NCBI RefSeq assembly: GCF_900476375.1
Contig: NZ_UPPP01000054.1
Location: 62,001-126,000, forward strand
Origin: Allolucifera butyrica
Lineage (GTDB): Bacteria > Bacillota > Negativicutes > Sporomusales > UPPP01
DNA: 64,000 nt
Direction: 5' to 3'
The first letter of the stretch is position 1. Every line of letters begins with the position of its first letter. The position numbers and the translations under genes are program-made. The notes below the pieces were generated by a model. It did not search any database, was not told where the DNA came from, and saw nothing but the letters and a program-made list of their open reading frames with translations. Positions 25,553 to 34,053 of this stretch are shown here, piece by piece.

Positions 25553-26098
25553 AGTTTGGCATCGCTGTTCGAGATGTAAAATGCCAAGCAGTACGGCCCG
25601 TGACAAGGACGCAATGAGAATGATAAGAAGGAAGCTGTAAACATGGTTCCAGTGAAAATAGGTTAGAATATTAACGGCAATAGATACCGGAAAAAAAATA
25701 AAAGTGATAATCCCTGTGACGATAGAAGTCCAGATTAGAAAAGTTCTCCATGAAGAACAGTATTGATAGACCAGCATTAAAACGAGTGGTGTATCTGTGA
25801 TGTCATGGATAAAAGGACTGGGGATAAAGGGAGTTAAACTAATGTCATAACTCCAGAGGACCATGTTGGTCCCAATCAGATCCATTATCATCCTGCCGAC
25901 TGCGATGAAAGAACCAAATAAAAGTATTTCTGATAAGCGGTGCTTATCGACGAATCTCCACCATATTATATAGGCTGCGACAGCTAAAATAAACAAACTC
26001 CACCATTGAATTGAAAAAAGCACTGACGTCTTCCAATGTGTATAGGATAAATGCCACAGACTGACTTTAAACTGGTGCATCGTATCGATAGTGTTCAT
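25544..26098 (-). CDS. CBO0543-family membrane protein
   Basis: 184 residues with about five TM helices. Its pattern (WWRFVDKHRLSEILLFGSFIA, DLIGTNMVLWSYDISLTPFIPSPFIHDI) fits the CBO0543 family of clostridial and bacillar spore formers, function unknown. The ATG at 26096-26098 follows AAGGGGG; an ATG 24 bases earlier has no ribosome site. Confidence 0.8.
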   Translation of the reverse strand: MNTIDTMHQFKVSLWHLSYTHWKTSVLFSIQWWSLFILAVAAYIIWWRFVDKHRLSEILLFGSFIAVGRMIMDLIGTNMVLWSYDISLTPFIPSPFIHDITDTPLVLMLVYQYCSSWRTFLIWTSIVTGIITFIFFPVSIAVNILTYFHWNHVYSFLLIILIASLSRAVLLGILHLEQRCQTKK

Positions 26099-26486
26099 GA
26101 AGTTCCCCCTTCTTTTGAGCATTCATAAGCTATTGTCAGTATCTCCCAAAGTCTTTTTAAAAATGCGAACATGACCCGAAATAAAAAGCCTCGGGGCTAG
26201 ACTGCTTTTTCAGAGAATACATCTTGCAGCAGCTAAACTGTTACCTAAATTACATAGATAGCCGTTAACGGCAGGAAAATCGCCTTATCAACGCTCCGCC
26301 GTTACCACTTAACCTCCGCTTATGACAAGACGATTCTTCTGCCTGGATTGTTCGCCCAAATGATTCCCGGGTGGTTCCTTGCGTCCCGAGCCCTGCGCCA
26401 TGAGCATTTTTTATTATATTGAATTAAATTTCACGCATATTGCCCCAATCTATGCGTAGATCTATAAGGAGCGAGGGGGGATCTCA
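26099..26486. other. intergenic region carrying the second composite repeat
   Basis: 388 bases between divergent genes. It holds the second 144-bp composite repeat (26260-26403). The stretch 26130-26255 shows no gene or strong hairpin. The final 80 bases are AT rich and probably contain the promoter of the deacetylase gene. Confidence 0.5.
26260..26403 (-). repeat. 144-bp composite repeat with 74-nt hairpin, copy 2 (possible ncRNA)
   Basis: Same layout as 7320-7463: hairpin core 26270-26343, about 30 bases of linker, then the GC-rich block CTTGCGTCCCGAGCCCTGCGCC without the AAAGACCGC hairpin. Relative to copy 1, arm changes mostly exchange G-U for G-C or A-U; one position becomes a mismatch. 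GCCGTTAACGGC at the left end is a perfect palindrome. Pairing again favours a minus-strand transcript. Confidence 0.6.
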
Positions 26487-27194
26487 GTGCGGTATTTTCG
26501 CTTTGCTCTGTGGGGAATCGCAATTATAGGATTGATGTTTGCCGGCGCGGAATTTAAAGAAGATTTACAGCTTAATGCCAAGATAATAAGTAAAGTGCCC
26601 ACCGACCAAAAGGTGGTCGCCTTAACGTTTGATGATGGTCCAAGTTCTAAAACGACGCCTGAAATTTTAGCGATACTTAAAGAGGAAAAAATAAAAGCAA
26701 CCTTTTTTGTTGTGGGTGAGAATGTTGAAAAATTACCCAGTATAGTAGCGCAAGAAGTAAAGGACGGCCATGAAATTGGTATTCATACTTATGGTCATAA
26801 GAATTTACCAAGACTAAGCCCGCATAGGGTTAAAGAAGAAATGGAAAAATCAGAGAAGGTGATTACCGTAATCACTTCTAAACCGACATTATTCCGTCCG
26901 CCCGGTGGGGCATACAATAAAACCGTGCTAAGAATAGCCCGGGATATGGGATATACGGTGGTATTATGGTCGGTCGATCCTCTCGATTGGAAGTGTCCAC
27001 CTGCAAGGAGCATAGTAAATTATGTAGTTAAGAATGTTAAACCAGGGGGAATTATTCTTCTACATGATCTTAGATATCCCTCACCAACAATAGGGGCTAT
27101 TCGTACTATCATTGACCGTCTTAAAGCGCAAGGTTATCAATTTGTTACAGTAACTGAACTATTGCAATATTATCAAGGGAGAAATTTAATATAG
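26487..27194 (+). CDS. polysaccharide deacetylase (NodB homology)
   Basis: 235 residues: an N-terminal TM or uncleaved signal (about 5-22), then a NodB domain with all five motifs: TFDDGP (47-52, catalytic and metal Asp), HTYGH (100-104, zinc His), RPPGG, DPLDW and LLHD. It removes N-acetyl groups from peptidoglycan or another extracytoplasmic glycan. In spore formers this family includes PdaA- and PdaB-like proteins; a cortex or envelope role is possible. GTG start after GAGGGGGG. The gene is more AT rich than its neighbours. Confidence 0.9.
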   Translation: MRYFRFALWGIAIIGLMFAGAEFKEDLQLNAKIISKVPTDQKVVALTFDDGPSSKTTPEILAILKEEKIKATFFVVGENVEKLPSIVAQEVKDGHEIGIHTYGHKNLPRLSPHRVKEEMEKSEKVITVITSKPTLFRPPGGAYNKTVLRIARDMGYTVVLWSVDPLDWKCPPARSIVNYVVKNVKPGGIILLHDLRYPSPTIGAIRTIIDRLKAQGYQFVTVTELLQYYQGRNLI

Positions 27195-27538
27195 TTTAAT
27201 ATGACCTAGCCTGGACTATTTGAGAGACAAGTGCATTTGGCCGGGGCATGAAATAAATTTAGACAGAAAAGAGCCTCCAACCGATAAAGGTAGGGAGGTT
27301 TTTACTTTACATAACAAAAAAGAGACGAAGGATCTTTAATCAAGAAGGGAGTATTTCTCGGCAGTTCAGTTTCTGTTACTGAACAAGAAGCGGAGACATT
27401 TGGTAAAAGGAGAATGGCCGCATCATGTCGAAAATGCACGAAAATCATACTGCTCACATTTAGCACCCTGAGCTTACGGCGACAATATTTTACCAATCTA
27501 TAGCTTTTTTAAGCAGACTCAAGAAAAGGTGATAAACA
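27195..27538. other. intergenic region, terminator and a possible operator
   Basis: 344 bases. The terminator at 27274-27303 (CCTCC/GGAGG stem with flanking ACC/GGT, then TTTTT) closes the deacetylase gene. GTTCAG-TTTCTGTTA-CTGAAC at about 27365-27385 is a 6-bp inverted repeat that could bind the following regulator. A short frame with AAAAGGAGA before its ATG (about 27412) looks fortuitous. Confidence 0.4.
27274..27303 (+). terminator. terminator of the polysaccharide deacetylase gene
   Basis: CCTCC-A-ACC-GATAAA-GGT-AG-GGAGG hairpin followed by TTTTT. Confidence 0.75.
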
Positions 27539-28846
27539 ATGCAGACTACTGACCGGCGGAGTCATAGTGAAGCCCATCCTGGAAATGAGAAATTGCTGAA
27601 TCAAATCAAAGTTCTGGAGCGAAAACTCTTCGAAGCGGAAGCGAAGTGCCTGGCAACGGAGGAGAAATACCAACGGATTATCAATAACGTCCAAACGGTA
27701 ATATTCCAGACTGATGCCGCAGGGCGGTGGACGTTTCTCAATTCTGCGTGGACAAAGATTACCCGGTTTGCTATAAGCGAGAGTGCTGGCACCCTTTTTC
27801 TGGATTATGTGCATCCGGACGACAGGGAGCATAATCAGGAACTATTAAAACTTCTCATTGAACGAAAGAAAGAATACTGCCACCATGAAGTCCGTTACCT
27901 GACGAAAGGTGACGGGGTCCGGTGGATGGAAGTGTACGCCCGGCTGATGCTGAACGACGCCGGCAAGATAATCGGAATAACGGGGACGCTGAACGACATT
28001 ACCGAGTGGCGATTGAACAGGGAGCTGCAACTGGAGCGGGCATTGCAGTTATCATGTAAACTGCAGCTGCAGAGTGACTTTATTAATGACATCGTGAGCG
28101 GGCGTACCTTTGTCGACGAGCAGGCGATTGTTTTCGCCAAATCGATAGGATTGGATTTTTCCCAACCGTTATGCTGCTGCTTGGTAACATGTGGCTACCA
28201 TACGGAAGCGGACCGCAAGAATGACGAAGCGGATTACCGGCAACTGCTCAAAAACAGGATTATTACTGTATTGAGTGACGAATCAAATTGTATCGTCTGG
28301 AACGGCCGCGACAATATCGGCATTCTTTATCAGGGCGGAGAAGGCGGGATGCGATTGGCGGGACGGCTCCGGGATAAAGTCCGGCGGTTCTATCCTCAGC
28401 TTGATGTGATCGTCGGAGTCGGCGAATCTAAGTCCGGACCGGGTAGTGTATATGAAAGTTACCGGCAGGCGTGGAGCGCCGTCGCCGCCGCCCGGTGCAA
28501 AGGCGGGAGCAGCGAGGGAATATATCATTACCGGGACCTGGGTCTTTTTCAATTATTGGCGTCTATCGGACGAAAAGAGACGGCCCAGGTCTTCATAGAA
28601 GAAAAAATCGGTAAACTCTTGGACTATGACAGGGAAAAAGGCACGGACTATTTGGTCACTTTGGAGGCGATTCTTCAAACTTCCAATTTAAAAGAGGCTG
28701 CGGAGAAATTATTCATTCACCATAAAACGGCGGTGTTCCGCAAACGGCGCATTGAGAAGATGCTCGAAATTTCCGTTGACCATTTCGAAGATCGGCTGTC
28801 TCTTGCAGTGGCAATAAAATTGCATAAATTGAACGGCCCTGACTGA
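27539..28846 (+). CDS. PAS-domain PucR/CdaR-type transcriptional regulator
   Basis: 435 residues: N-terminal coiled coil (about 15-45), PAS domain (about 42-160, VQTVIFQTDAAGRWTFLNSAW), a CdaR-like degenerate GGDEF region (about 180-340) and a C-terminal PucR-type helix-turn-helix (TLEAILQTSNLKEAAEKLFIHHKTAVFRKRRIEKML). Members control uptake and catabolic genes in response to a small molecule sensed by the PAS domain. A good AAAAGGTGATAA site precedes the ATG. Next downstream are the PocR chemoreceptor and CheW; a regulatory link to them is only a guess. Confidence 0.85.
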   Translation: MQTTDRRSHSEAHPGNEKLLNQIKVLERKLFEAEAKCLATEEKYQRIINNVQTVIFQTDAAGRWTFLNSAWTKITRFAISESAGTLFLDYVHPDDREHNQELLKLLIERKKEYCHHEVRYLTKGDGVRWMEVYARLMLNDAGKIIGITGTLNDITEWRLNRELQLERALQLSCKLQLQSDFINDIVSGRTFVDEQAIVFAKSIGLDFSQPLCCCLVTCGYHTEADRKNDEADYRQLLKNRIITVLSDESNCIVWNGRDNIGILYQGGEGGMRLAGRLRDKVRRFYPQLDVIVGVGESKSGPGSVYESYRQAWSAVAAARCKGGSSEGIYHYRDLGLFQLLASIGRKETAQVFIEEKIGKLLDYDREKGTDYLVTLEAILQTSNLKEAAEKLFIHHKTAVFRKRRIEKMLEISVDHFEDRLSLAVAIKLHKLNGPD

Positions 28847-28880
28847 GAATTATTTATTAATTTGAATGTAGTTTTGGTTA

Positions 28881-28921
28881 ACAGACTATTATCTTTCAAA
28901 GATAATAGTCTGTCGTTTTTT
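28881..28921 (+). terminator. terminator of the PucR-type regulator gene
   Basis: Perfect 16-bp palindromic stem (28881-28896 / 28898-28913) followed by CGTTTTTT. Confidence 0.92.
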
Positions 28922-28948
28922 GACGAAAAAATATAGTTTTTGTAGATA
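28920..28948 (+). promoter_or_regulatory. putative sigma-A promoter of the PocR-MCP/cheW pair
   Basis: TTGACG, 17-base spacer, TAGATA. The -35 overlaps the T-run of the preceding terminator. The leader to the ATG at 29096 would be about 140 nt. Confidence 0.45.
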
Positions 28949-29095
28949 ATAGAAAAAAATGAAATGGTATCTTACAATTTAAGTAAGCTTTGCGGGAGGC
29001 AAAAGTATTTTTGTTGTGCCACTGCAAGGTGTCTGCAAATTTTGGACAAGTAAAAAACAAGGGCGAAAATCTAGAATAACGAGGAGGAAGAGAGT

Positions 29096-30148
29096 ATGGC
29101 TATTCAAAATGAAGTTCAATTGAGAGATGGTTTGGATTTAGATGCGGTTAAACTGGCCGATGTAATCGATCTAAAGTTTTTGCAGCAATTCCAGGACGAT
29201 TTTGCCACCGGTGTAGGGCTGGCAAGCGTAACCGTCGATCCTCAGGGCAACCCGGTTACCAATCCGAGCCGTTATATCAGATTCTGCAAGGATTATACCC
29301 ATTCGACGGAGTGCGGGGACAAACGGTGCGCCGAGTCGCACCGCAAAGGCGGCGAGGAAGCGGTCCGGACAGGCAAACCGGTAGTATATGAATGCCATGC
29401 GGGTCTTATCGACTTTGCCGCGCCCATTATGCTAGAAGGCCGCTTGATCGGCACTATTTTAGGCGGCCAGGTTTTGACGGCTCCTCCCGAGGAGGAAAAA
29501 TACCGCCGGATCGCTAAAGAAATTGGAGTAGACCCGGATGGATATGTTGCGGCATCGAAAGAGGCGCGGATTTTATCCAGGGAAGCAATTGAGGCGGCTG
29601 CTAATGTATTGTTTATTGTGGCCAACAACATGTCGAAGGCCGCTTATCAACAATTGAAACTGAAAGCGGTGGTTAATACTCTGTCCGACGGCGCCCACCA
29701 GATTTCGGCAACGATGGAGGAACTGGCCGCCTCTGCTACTTCCGTGAGCGGCAATCAGGCGGATCTGAATAAGGAAATTAAGAATGTTAATACGGTAACA
29801 GGTAAGATTGATGAGGTAATGGATTTTATTAAGGATATTGCCGACGAGACCCGTTTGCTGGGGCTGAACGCTGCCATCGAAGCTGCCCGCGCCGGGGAGG
29901 CCGGTCTGGGTTTCGGGGTTGTTGCCCAGGAAATTAGAAATCTTTCCGCTGATTCCAAGCAAACCGTAGGCAAGATTAAGGAATTGACGACAATTATTAA
30001 GGATTCGGTGGATAAAACCGTAAGAATGGGAAGTGAAACGACGGCAACGATTGAGCAGCAGGCTGCGGCGATTGAGCAAGTAACGGCAAGTGTGCAGGAG
30101 ATTGCCGGCCTCACCGAACAACTGAGCCAACTGGCTAATCAGAAATAA
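29096..30148 (+). CDS. soluble PocR-domain methyl-accepting chemotaxis protein
   Basis: 350 residues with no TM segment, so a cytoplasmic receptor. PocR sensory domain at about 22-185, then a short MCP signalling region (about 195-350) with the hairpin [30 protein letters not shown]. PocR domains are known from the propanediol regulator PocR and are predicted to bind small hydrocarbon derivatives. Cys64, Cys73, Cys78 and Cys100 are shared with the PocR kinase at 36468. The MCP stalk is much shorter than in classical receptors. Coupled to cheW 25 bases downstream. I infer sensing of internal diol or its products and a switch of swimming or of another CheA-linked output. Confidence 0.9.
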   Translation: MAIQNEVQLRDGLDLDAVKLADVIDLKFLQQFQDDFATGVGLASVTVDPQGNPVTNPSRYIRFCKDYTHSTECGDKRCAESHRKGGEEAVRTGKPVVYECHAGLIDFAAPIMLEGRLIGTILGGQVLTAPPEEEKYRRIAKEIGVDPDGYVAASKEARILSREAIEAAANVLFIVANNMSKAAYQQLKLKAVVNTLSDGAHQISATMEELAASATSVSGNQADLNKEIKNVNTVTGKIDEVMDFIKDIADETRLLGLNAAIEAARAGEAGLGFGVVAQEIRNLSADSKQTVGKIKELTTIIKDSVDKTVRMGSETTATIEQQAAAIEQVTASVQEIAGLTEQLSQLANQK

Positions 30149-30173
30149 AGAATAGCAGAGGAGGCGAAAATCT

Positions 30174-30635
30174 GTGAGCGTCCAACTCGTAGTTTTTGCA
30201 TTAGATGAAAAAGAGTATGGCGTCGATGTTTCGGCCGTCAACGGTATCTTACGTTCGAAGAAATTCAGCATTCAGCCTATACCGGGGGCGCCGAAAATAT
30301 TAGAAGGAATAATAAATTTACGGGGACAGGTAAATTATATTTTTAATCTCAGGACCAAGTTCGGATTAGCGAAAAAGGAATTATCCGATGAAAGCAAATT
30401 TATCATGCTGAATGCGCATGAGTCAACTACCGGCTGTATTGTAGACGAGGTTACGGATATTGTTAAATTGGAAGAGTCCGACATGCAGCCTTCGCCTGCC
30501 TTTGTTTGCGGGGATAAAACCAACTATATCAAGGGAATCGGTAAAATTGGCGAACGAATGGTTGTTATTTTAAATCCGGAAGTGATGTTGTCAATCGAAG
30601 AATACGAGACGATCGGGAATCCAGCCGGCGGTTAA
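30174..30635 (+). CDS. cheW: CheW-like coupling protein
   Basis: 153 residues covering one complete CheW domain: LVVFALDEKEYGVDVSAVNGIL at the start, IPGAPKILEGIINLRGQVNYIFNLR in the middle. It links receptors to the kinase CheA. GTG start with GAGGAGG upstream. It follows the PocR receptor in the same transcription unit and has no cheA beside it, so it is probably a coupling protein dedicated to that receptor, docking onto a CheA encoded elsewhere. A terminator follows. Confidence 0.9.
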   Translation: MSVQLVVFALDEKEYGVDVSAVNGILRSKKFSIQPIPGAPKILEGIINLRGQVNYIFNLRTKFGLAKKELSDESKFIMLNAHESTTGCIVDEVTDIVKLEESDMQPSPAFVCGDKTNYIKGIGKIGERMVVILNPEVMLSIEEYETIGNPAGG

Positions 30636-30675
30636 AGCCGGGCGAACCAATTACAGGTGATAAGAGGATAAATGG

Positions 30676-30721
30676 AAAGACCTCGTTGTATTAGCGGAGT
30701 GCTAACGAACGGGGTCTTTTT
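30676..30721 (+). terminator. terminator of the PocR-MCP/cheW operon
   Basis: Branched or long hairpin: AAAGACC pairs with GGGTCTTT, with inner CGTT/AACG and TTAGC/GCTAA pairs; TTTTT at the end. Confidence 0.75.
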
Positions 30722-30729
30722 AATCGGGC

Positions 30730-30888
30730 TCAAACGGATGGATCAGGCCGTTCCGCTTTCGTTCCATTATCATTATTCTGAACGGTCGATTCATTGTCTG
30801 CATTGTTCCATTGGGCATTCAACGTTTCCGTGACTAACGCGGCATCGGGCACACTTGAGAAATAACCGGATATCAGTCGTTTCTTCAT
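30730..30888 (-). CDS. small 52-residue protein
   Basis: ATG at 30886-30888 with GGGGAGGT eight bases upstream; stop at 30730. It begins MKKRLISGYFSSVPDAALV and ends in a polar Asn/Asp-rich tail. The GYFxSxxDAxLxxxxL beginning resembles the first strand and helix of YflT-like stress proteins, but the protein is much shorter, so it may be a truncated relative or an unrelated small protein. It stands alone, convergent with the cheW operon terminator. Confidence 0.5.
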   Translation of the reverse strand: MKKRLISGYFSSVPDAALVTETLNAQWNNADNESTVQNNDNGTKAERPDPSV

Positions 30889-31301
30889 AAAGCATACCTC
30901 CCCGTCATTTTAAAATAAAGGCGAGTCCATTTTTATGTATATGTAATGCTGGCGATGATTATTCCGATTAATTTGTTCCTGCGTTTGGTGCCGGAAGCTG
31001 CACCGCGTTTTTTGTGGACAAATGTCTCATTTTCCAACAAGAAATTGCGGTAAATACGAAATATAGCAGGAATTGTCGAGTGTAGTGGAAAAATATATCA
31101 TAATATCACGGGAGTTTGCTGTCCCTCCCGGGTTCGGTTTAACGGCAAGTTTTTCCCGGTGATAGGACGCCTGTATAAACCTTATTGTTTTAACAGATAC
31201 TGTTGAACAGTCCGTCTAAATTTGAAAACCTACAGAGATATTGGTATGACCGGGTAAATGTCTTTATGCTGAAAACCAATTCAGAGCAAAGGACTGATAA
31301 A
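30889..31301. other. intergenic region upstream of the Spo0E-like gene
   Basis: About 410 bases, AT rich in parts (30905-30970, 31040-31110). No convincing gene: a frame opening with TTG at 31203 lacks a ribosome site. CCCTCCCGGG at about 31125 is a small palindrome. No clear promoter consensus identified. Confidence 0.4.
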
Positions 31302-31472
31302 ATGGATGAGATTCAAGAGATTGAACGTATTATTGAAAAATTACGCACCCGGCTGCATGCAACGGCACAAGGAAAATGTTTTACCGATCCGGAAGTAATA
31401 CGGGCCAGTCAGGAATTAAACCAGATGCTGAACCAATATGAAAAACTTCTTTCCCGCAAGTGCAAGGCATAG
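31302..31472 (+). CDS. Spo0E-like aspartyl-phosphate phosphatase
   Basis: 56 residues from ATG 31302 (AAAGGA eight bases before), the usual size for Spo0E-type proteins. Two helices with the family pattern IERIIEKLRTRLH and SQELNQMLNQYEKLL; the SQELxxxLxxY signature is the phosphatase motif. Such proteins dephosphorylate Spo0A-P and delay sporulation. The central loop (QGKCFTDPEVI) fits. Supports the host being a spore former. Confidence 0.8.
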   Translation: MDEIQEIERIIEKLRTRLHATAQGKCFTDPEVIRASQELNQMLNQYEKLLSRKCKA

Positions 31473-31544
31473 CCGATATTTGCAGGTCAGCTTTCTCCGG
31501 AAGCGGAGAAACCGAGGCTATATATGATATATAAATTAAGAAAA

Positions 31545-31572
31545 CCTCCGGCAATGCCGGAGGGATTTTTTA
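31545..31572 (+). terminator. terminator of the Spo0E-like gene
   Basis: 8-bp stem CCTCCGGC / GCCGGAGG, loop AAT, then GATTTTTT. Confidence 0.93.
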
Positions 31573-31672
31573 TGGGGTCTTTCTTGGCAGGGATATGGCA
31601 CAAAGAAGAGAATGAAAGTAGGGAGTACAAAAGTAAGATACCGGCTTGGCACTATGATGAGGAGGTATTTTG

Positions 31673-32584
31673 GTGGAATCCACACGGGATAACAGACTGG
31701 TAGTCGCTATTTCCTCCCGGGCCTTGTTTGATCTTGATGAAAGCAATGGAATTTTTGAGACGCAGGGGTTGCGGAAATATACGGCTTACCAGATTGAACA
31801 TGAAAATGAAACGCTTTGTCCGGGTGTTGCCTTTCCGCTGATTAAGCGGCTGTTAGCACTGCGTTTGCCGCATACGGACGAAAGCGCCGTCGAAATTATC
31901 CTGGTTTCGAAGAATGATCCCAATACGGGGTTACGGGTGTTTAATTCCATCGAGCATTATAATTTGAATATTACCCGGGCGGCTTTTACCAACGGCCGGT
32001 CACCGTATCATTATCTGGGAGCCTTGGGAGCCGATCTTTTTCTGTCGGCCAATTCCGAAGATGTACGGCTGGCGCTGGACCATGGCTATGCCAGTGCTGC
32101 CATTTATACCGGGCTGGCCTTCGTCGATGATAATACGGATGAAATACGCATTGCCTTTGACGGTGACGCGGTCATATTCAGCGATGAAGCGGAACGGGTA
32201 TATCAGGAAAAGGGTTTGGAAGAATTCAAACGGCATGAAACGGAAAACTGTGAAATTCCGTTGCCGCCGGGACCCTTCAAACCATTTTTGGAAGCTTTGA
32301 ACAAAGTGCAGAAAGCTTATGAAGGCCTGGATCACAAACCCATTCGCACCGCTCTGGTTACGGCGCGTAATGCACCGGCCCATAAACGGGCGGTTAAAAC
32401 CCTTCGCTCATGGGGTGTCGGGATTGATGAAGCCTTTTTTCTGGGCGGTTGGGACAAGGCGCCTATTTTAGAAGGCTTTCGGCCGCATATCTTTTTTGAC
32501 GACCAGCAGACATACTGTCAAAATGCGGCCCGTTTCGTACCGACCGGGCATGTGCCAAGCGGAATTAAAAATATGGCGCTATGA
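31673..32584 (+). CDS. cytosolic 5'-nucleotidase (NT5C1-like)
   Basis: 303 residues of the 5'-nucleotidase PF06189-type family, HAD-like. It starts LVVAISSRALFDLDESN, with the nucleophile region FDLDE, and ends HIFFDDQQTYCQNA, with the metal-binding DD. It dephosphorylates nucleoside monophosphates in the cytosol. The GTG at 31673 has AGGAGGTATTTT upstream; the TTG three bases earlier is also possible. Single gene. Confidence 0.88.
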   Translation: MESTRDNRLVVAISSRALFDLDESNGIFETQGLRKYTAYQIEHENETLCPGVAFPLIKRLLALRLPHTDESAVEIILVSKNDPNTGLRVFNSIEHYNLNITRAAFTNGRSPYHYLGALGADLFLSANSEDVRLALDHGYASAAIYTGLAFVDDNTDEIRIAFDGDAVIFSDEAERVYQEKGLEEFKRHETENCEIPLPPGPFKPFLEALNKVQKAYEGLDHKPIRTALVTARNAPAHKRAVKTLRSWGVGIDEAFFLGGWDKAPILEGFRPHIFFDDQQTYCQNAARFVPTGHVPSGIKNMAL

Positions 32585-32588
32585 GCCA

Positions 32589-32616
32589 AAAGACCGCATT
32601 AGCGGTCTTTCTTTTT
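32589..32616. terminator. AAAGACCGC hairpin terminator between convergent genes
   Basis: Perfect AAAGACCGC-ATTA-GCGGTCTTT followed by CTTTTT. It carries only the end (GAGCC) of the GC-rich block seen elsewhere. Serves the nucleotidase gene and, in reverse, the corA-like gene. Confidence 0.88.
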
Positions 32617-33568
32617 AAAACATTCGCTTTCGCCACAAGATGTAGCCAGTGCTGCCGGTAAGCACCAAACAAATTATAACGACATGCCAGAATCCGGTTT
32701 GAGTTCCCTGCCAGGGAACCACCAGGCTCATGCTCCAAAAGTTGGTGACTAAAGCGGGAATGGATAATAAGATGGTAACCGACGCCAAAAATTTCATAAC
32801 CCGGTTCAGGTTAATGCCGACGGCAGAGGAGAAGGCATCCATCATACTGCTCAAAATCTCGCTGTAGGTTTGAACAATTTCCAGGGCGCGTTTATTTTCA
32901 ATAATTACATTTTCTAAAATATCTTCTTCTTCTTCATACATTTTTAAAAAACTGTGCAGCCGGGGATCGCTGCGCAGGCGTAGAATCGTTTCCAGCACAA
33001 TCCCGTTGGCCCGCAGTGATGCAGTGAAGTGAGCTAGTCCTTTAGCCAGATTGAGCAACTGAAAAATTTCCACATTATCAAGCGATTTGCGCAGACGTTG
33101 CTCAATTTCATCCGTCCGGTGGCGGATGGCGTAAATATGGCGCAAAAATACCGATCCCATATGATACAGGATTTGGAATAAGAACATGCTGCCTTTATCT
33201 GTAGGCAGCAGCATCGGCTTGGGCGGTGTATGAATATCCGGCAGGATATCGGTAACCAGCCGGCAGGAAGTAATGATGTGGTCCGGCGTCAGAATTACCG
33301 CCAGCGGCGCCGTATCATAGGCGTCGGCATCATGCATGACGGGAATATTCATAATAACGAGAATGCATTTTTTGCCGATCACGATGCGGGAGTATTCCTG
33401 TTCGTTATAGGCTGCTTGCAAAAAGTCAGCGGGAACGCCGGTTGCCGCTGCTACTTGCTTAATTTCAGCCGGTGTGGGATTGACAATATTGAGCCAGGTA
33501 CCCTGTCCGAGGTCTGACAGAGGAATTTCCACGTAGTTTTCCGCAATGCTTTTACAGATTGTCAGCAT
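32615..33568 (-). CDS. CorA-family transporter with altered GMN motif
   Basis: 317 residues, the standard CorA length: N-terminal alpha/beta domain, long helices (about 150-250) and two C-terminal TM helices (about 258-278 and 292-312). The loop after TM1, GMN in nearly all CorA channels, reads FWSMSL here, so GMN becomes SMS. Divalent cation transport is the family function; loss of GMN makes the ion specificity uncertain. It starts seven bases after the stop of pduN and shares its transcript. The ATG at 33566-33568 has a weak ribosome site, suggesting translational coupling. Confidence 0.82.
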   Translation of the reverse strand: MLTICKSIAENYVEIPLSDLGQGTWLNIVNPTPAEIKQVAAATGVPADFLQAAYNEQEYSRIVIGKKCILVIMNIPVMHDADAYDTAPLAVILTPDHIITSCRLVTDILPDIHTPPKPMLLPTDKGSMFLFQILYHMGSVFLRHIYAIRHRTDEIEQRLRKSLDNVEIFQLLNLAKGLAHFTASLRANGIVLETILRLRSDPRLHSFLKMYEEEEDILENVIIENKRALEIVQTYSEILSSMMDAFSSAVGINLNRVMKFLASVTILLSIPALVTNFWSMSLVVPWQGTQTGFWHVVIICLVLTGSTGYILWRKRMF

Positions 33569-33575
33569 AATTTCA

Positions 33576-33878
33576 TCAGCCTTTTTGTACCCAATACTGC
33601 GCTTTGGCCACGCCTTCCAGTTCCATTGTATCGACAATGCCGACAATGGCGGCATCGACGGCGCTCTTGTCGGTGCTGGCTACTTTTCGGGCTGAGCTTC
33701 CTTCCAGCACCAAAACTGTTTCCCCGTTTCCGGCGCCTACCGTGTCGATGGCCACCCGGATACTCATGGTATTGAGTCCGTCCAGATTCAGGGGCTGAAC
33801 AATGAGTAATTTATAGCCTACCAAAGTGTCGTCTTTCCGGGTTGCCACAACATTTCCCACAACTTTTCCGAGCCACAT
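33576..33878 (-). CDS. pduN: BMC shell vertex protein PduN (EutN/CcmL family)
   Basis: 100 residues of the pentameric EutN/CcmL family, with the start MWLGKVVGNVVATRKDD, the segment GYKLLIVQPL and GAGNGETVLVLEGSSAR. Pentamers close the vertices of the icosahedral microcompartment shell. It is on the strand opposite to the pdu operon and 5.8 kb away, paired with the corA-like gene. No other EutN/CcmL homologue is in the window, so it is probably the vertex protein of this compartment. Confidence 0.9.
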   Translation of the reverse strand: MWLGKVVGNVVATRKDDTLVGYKLLIVQPLNLDGLNTMSIRVAIDTVGAGNGETVLVLEGSSARKVASTDKSAVDAAIVGIVDTMELEGVAKAQYWVQKG

Positions 33879-34053
33879 AGTCTAACATCCTTTCCCCTTA
33901 AAATAAACGGGTATCACTTATTCTTTATATTGGCTGATCCTCCAATTCTACCTATGGACTATCTTGCTCACTGATCAGACAATTTTGTGATTTACGGCCG
34001 CCGCGGCAGGAGGCTTCCTGTCTGGCGGGAATAAAGTAAAGGCGGGAGAGGAT

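Noticed and set aside
27302..27496. Minus-strand 64-codon frame
   Set aside because: No ribosome site, begins inside a terminator region, and no recognisable composition.
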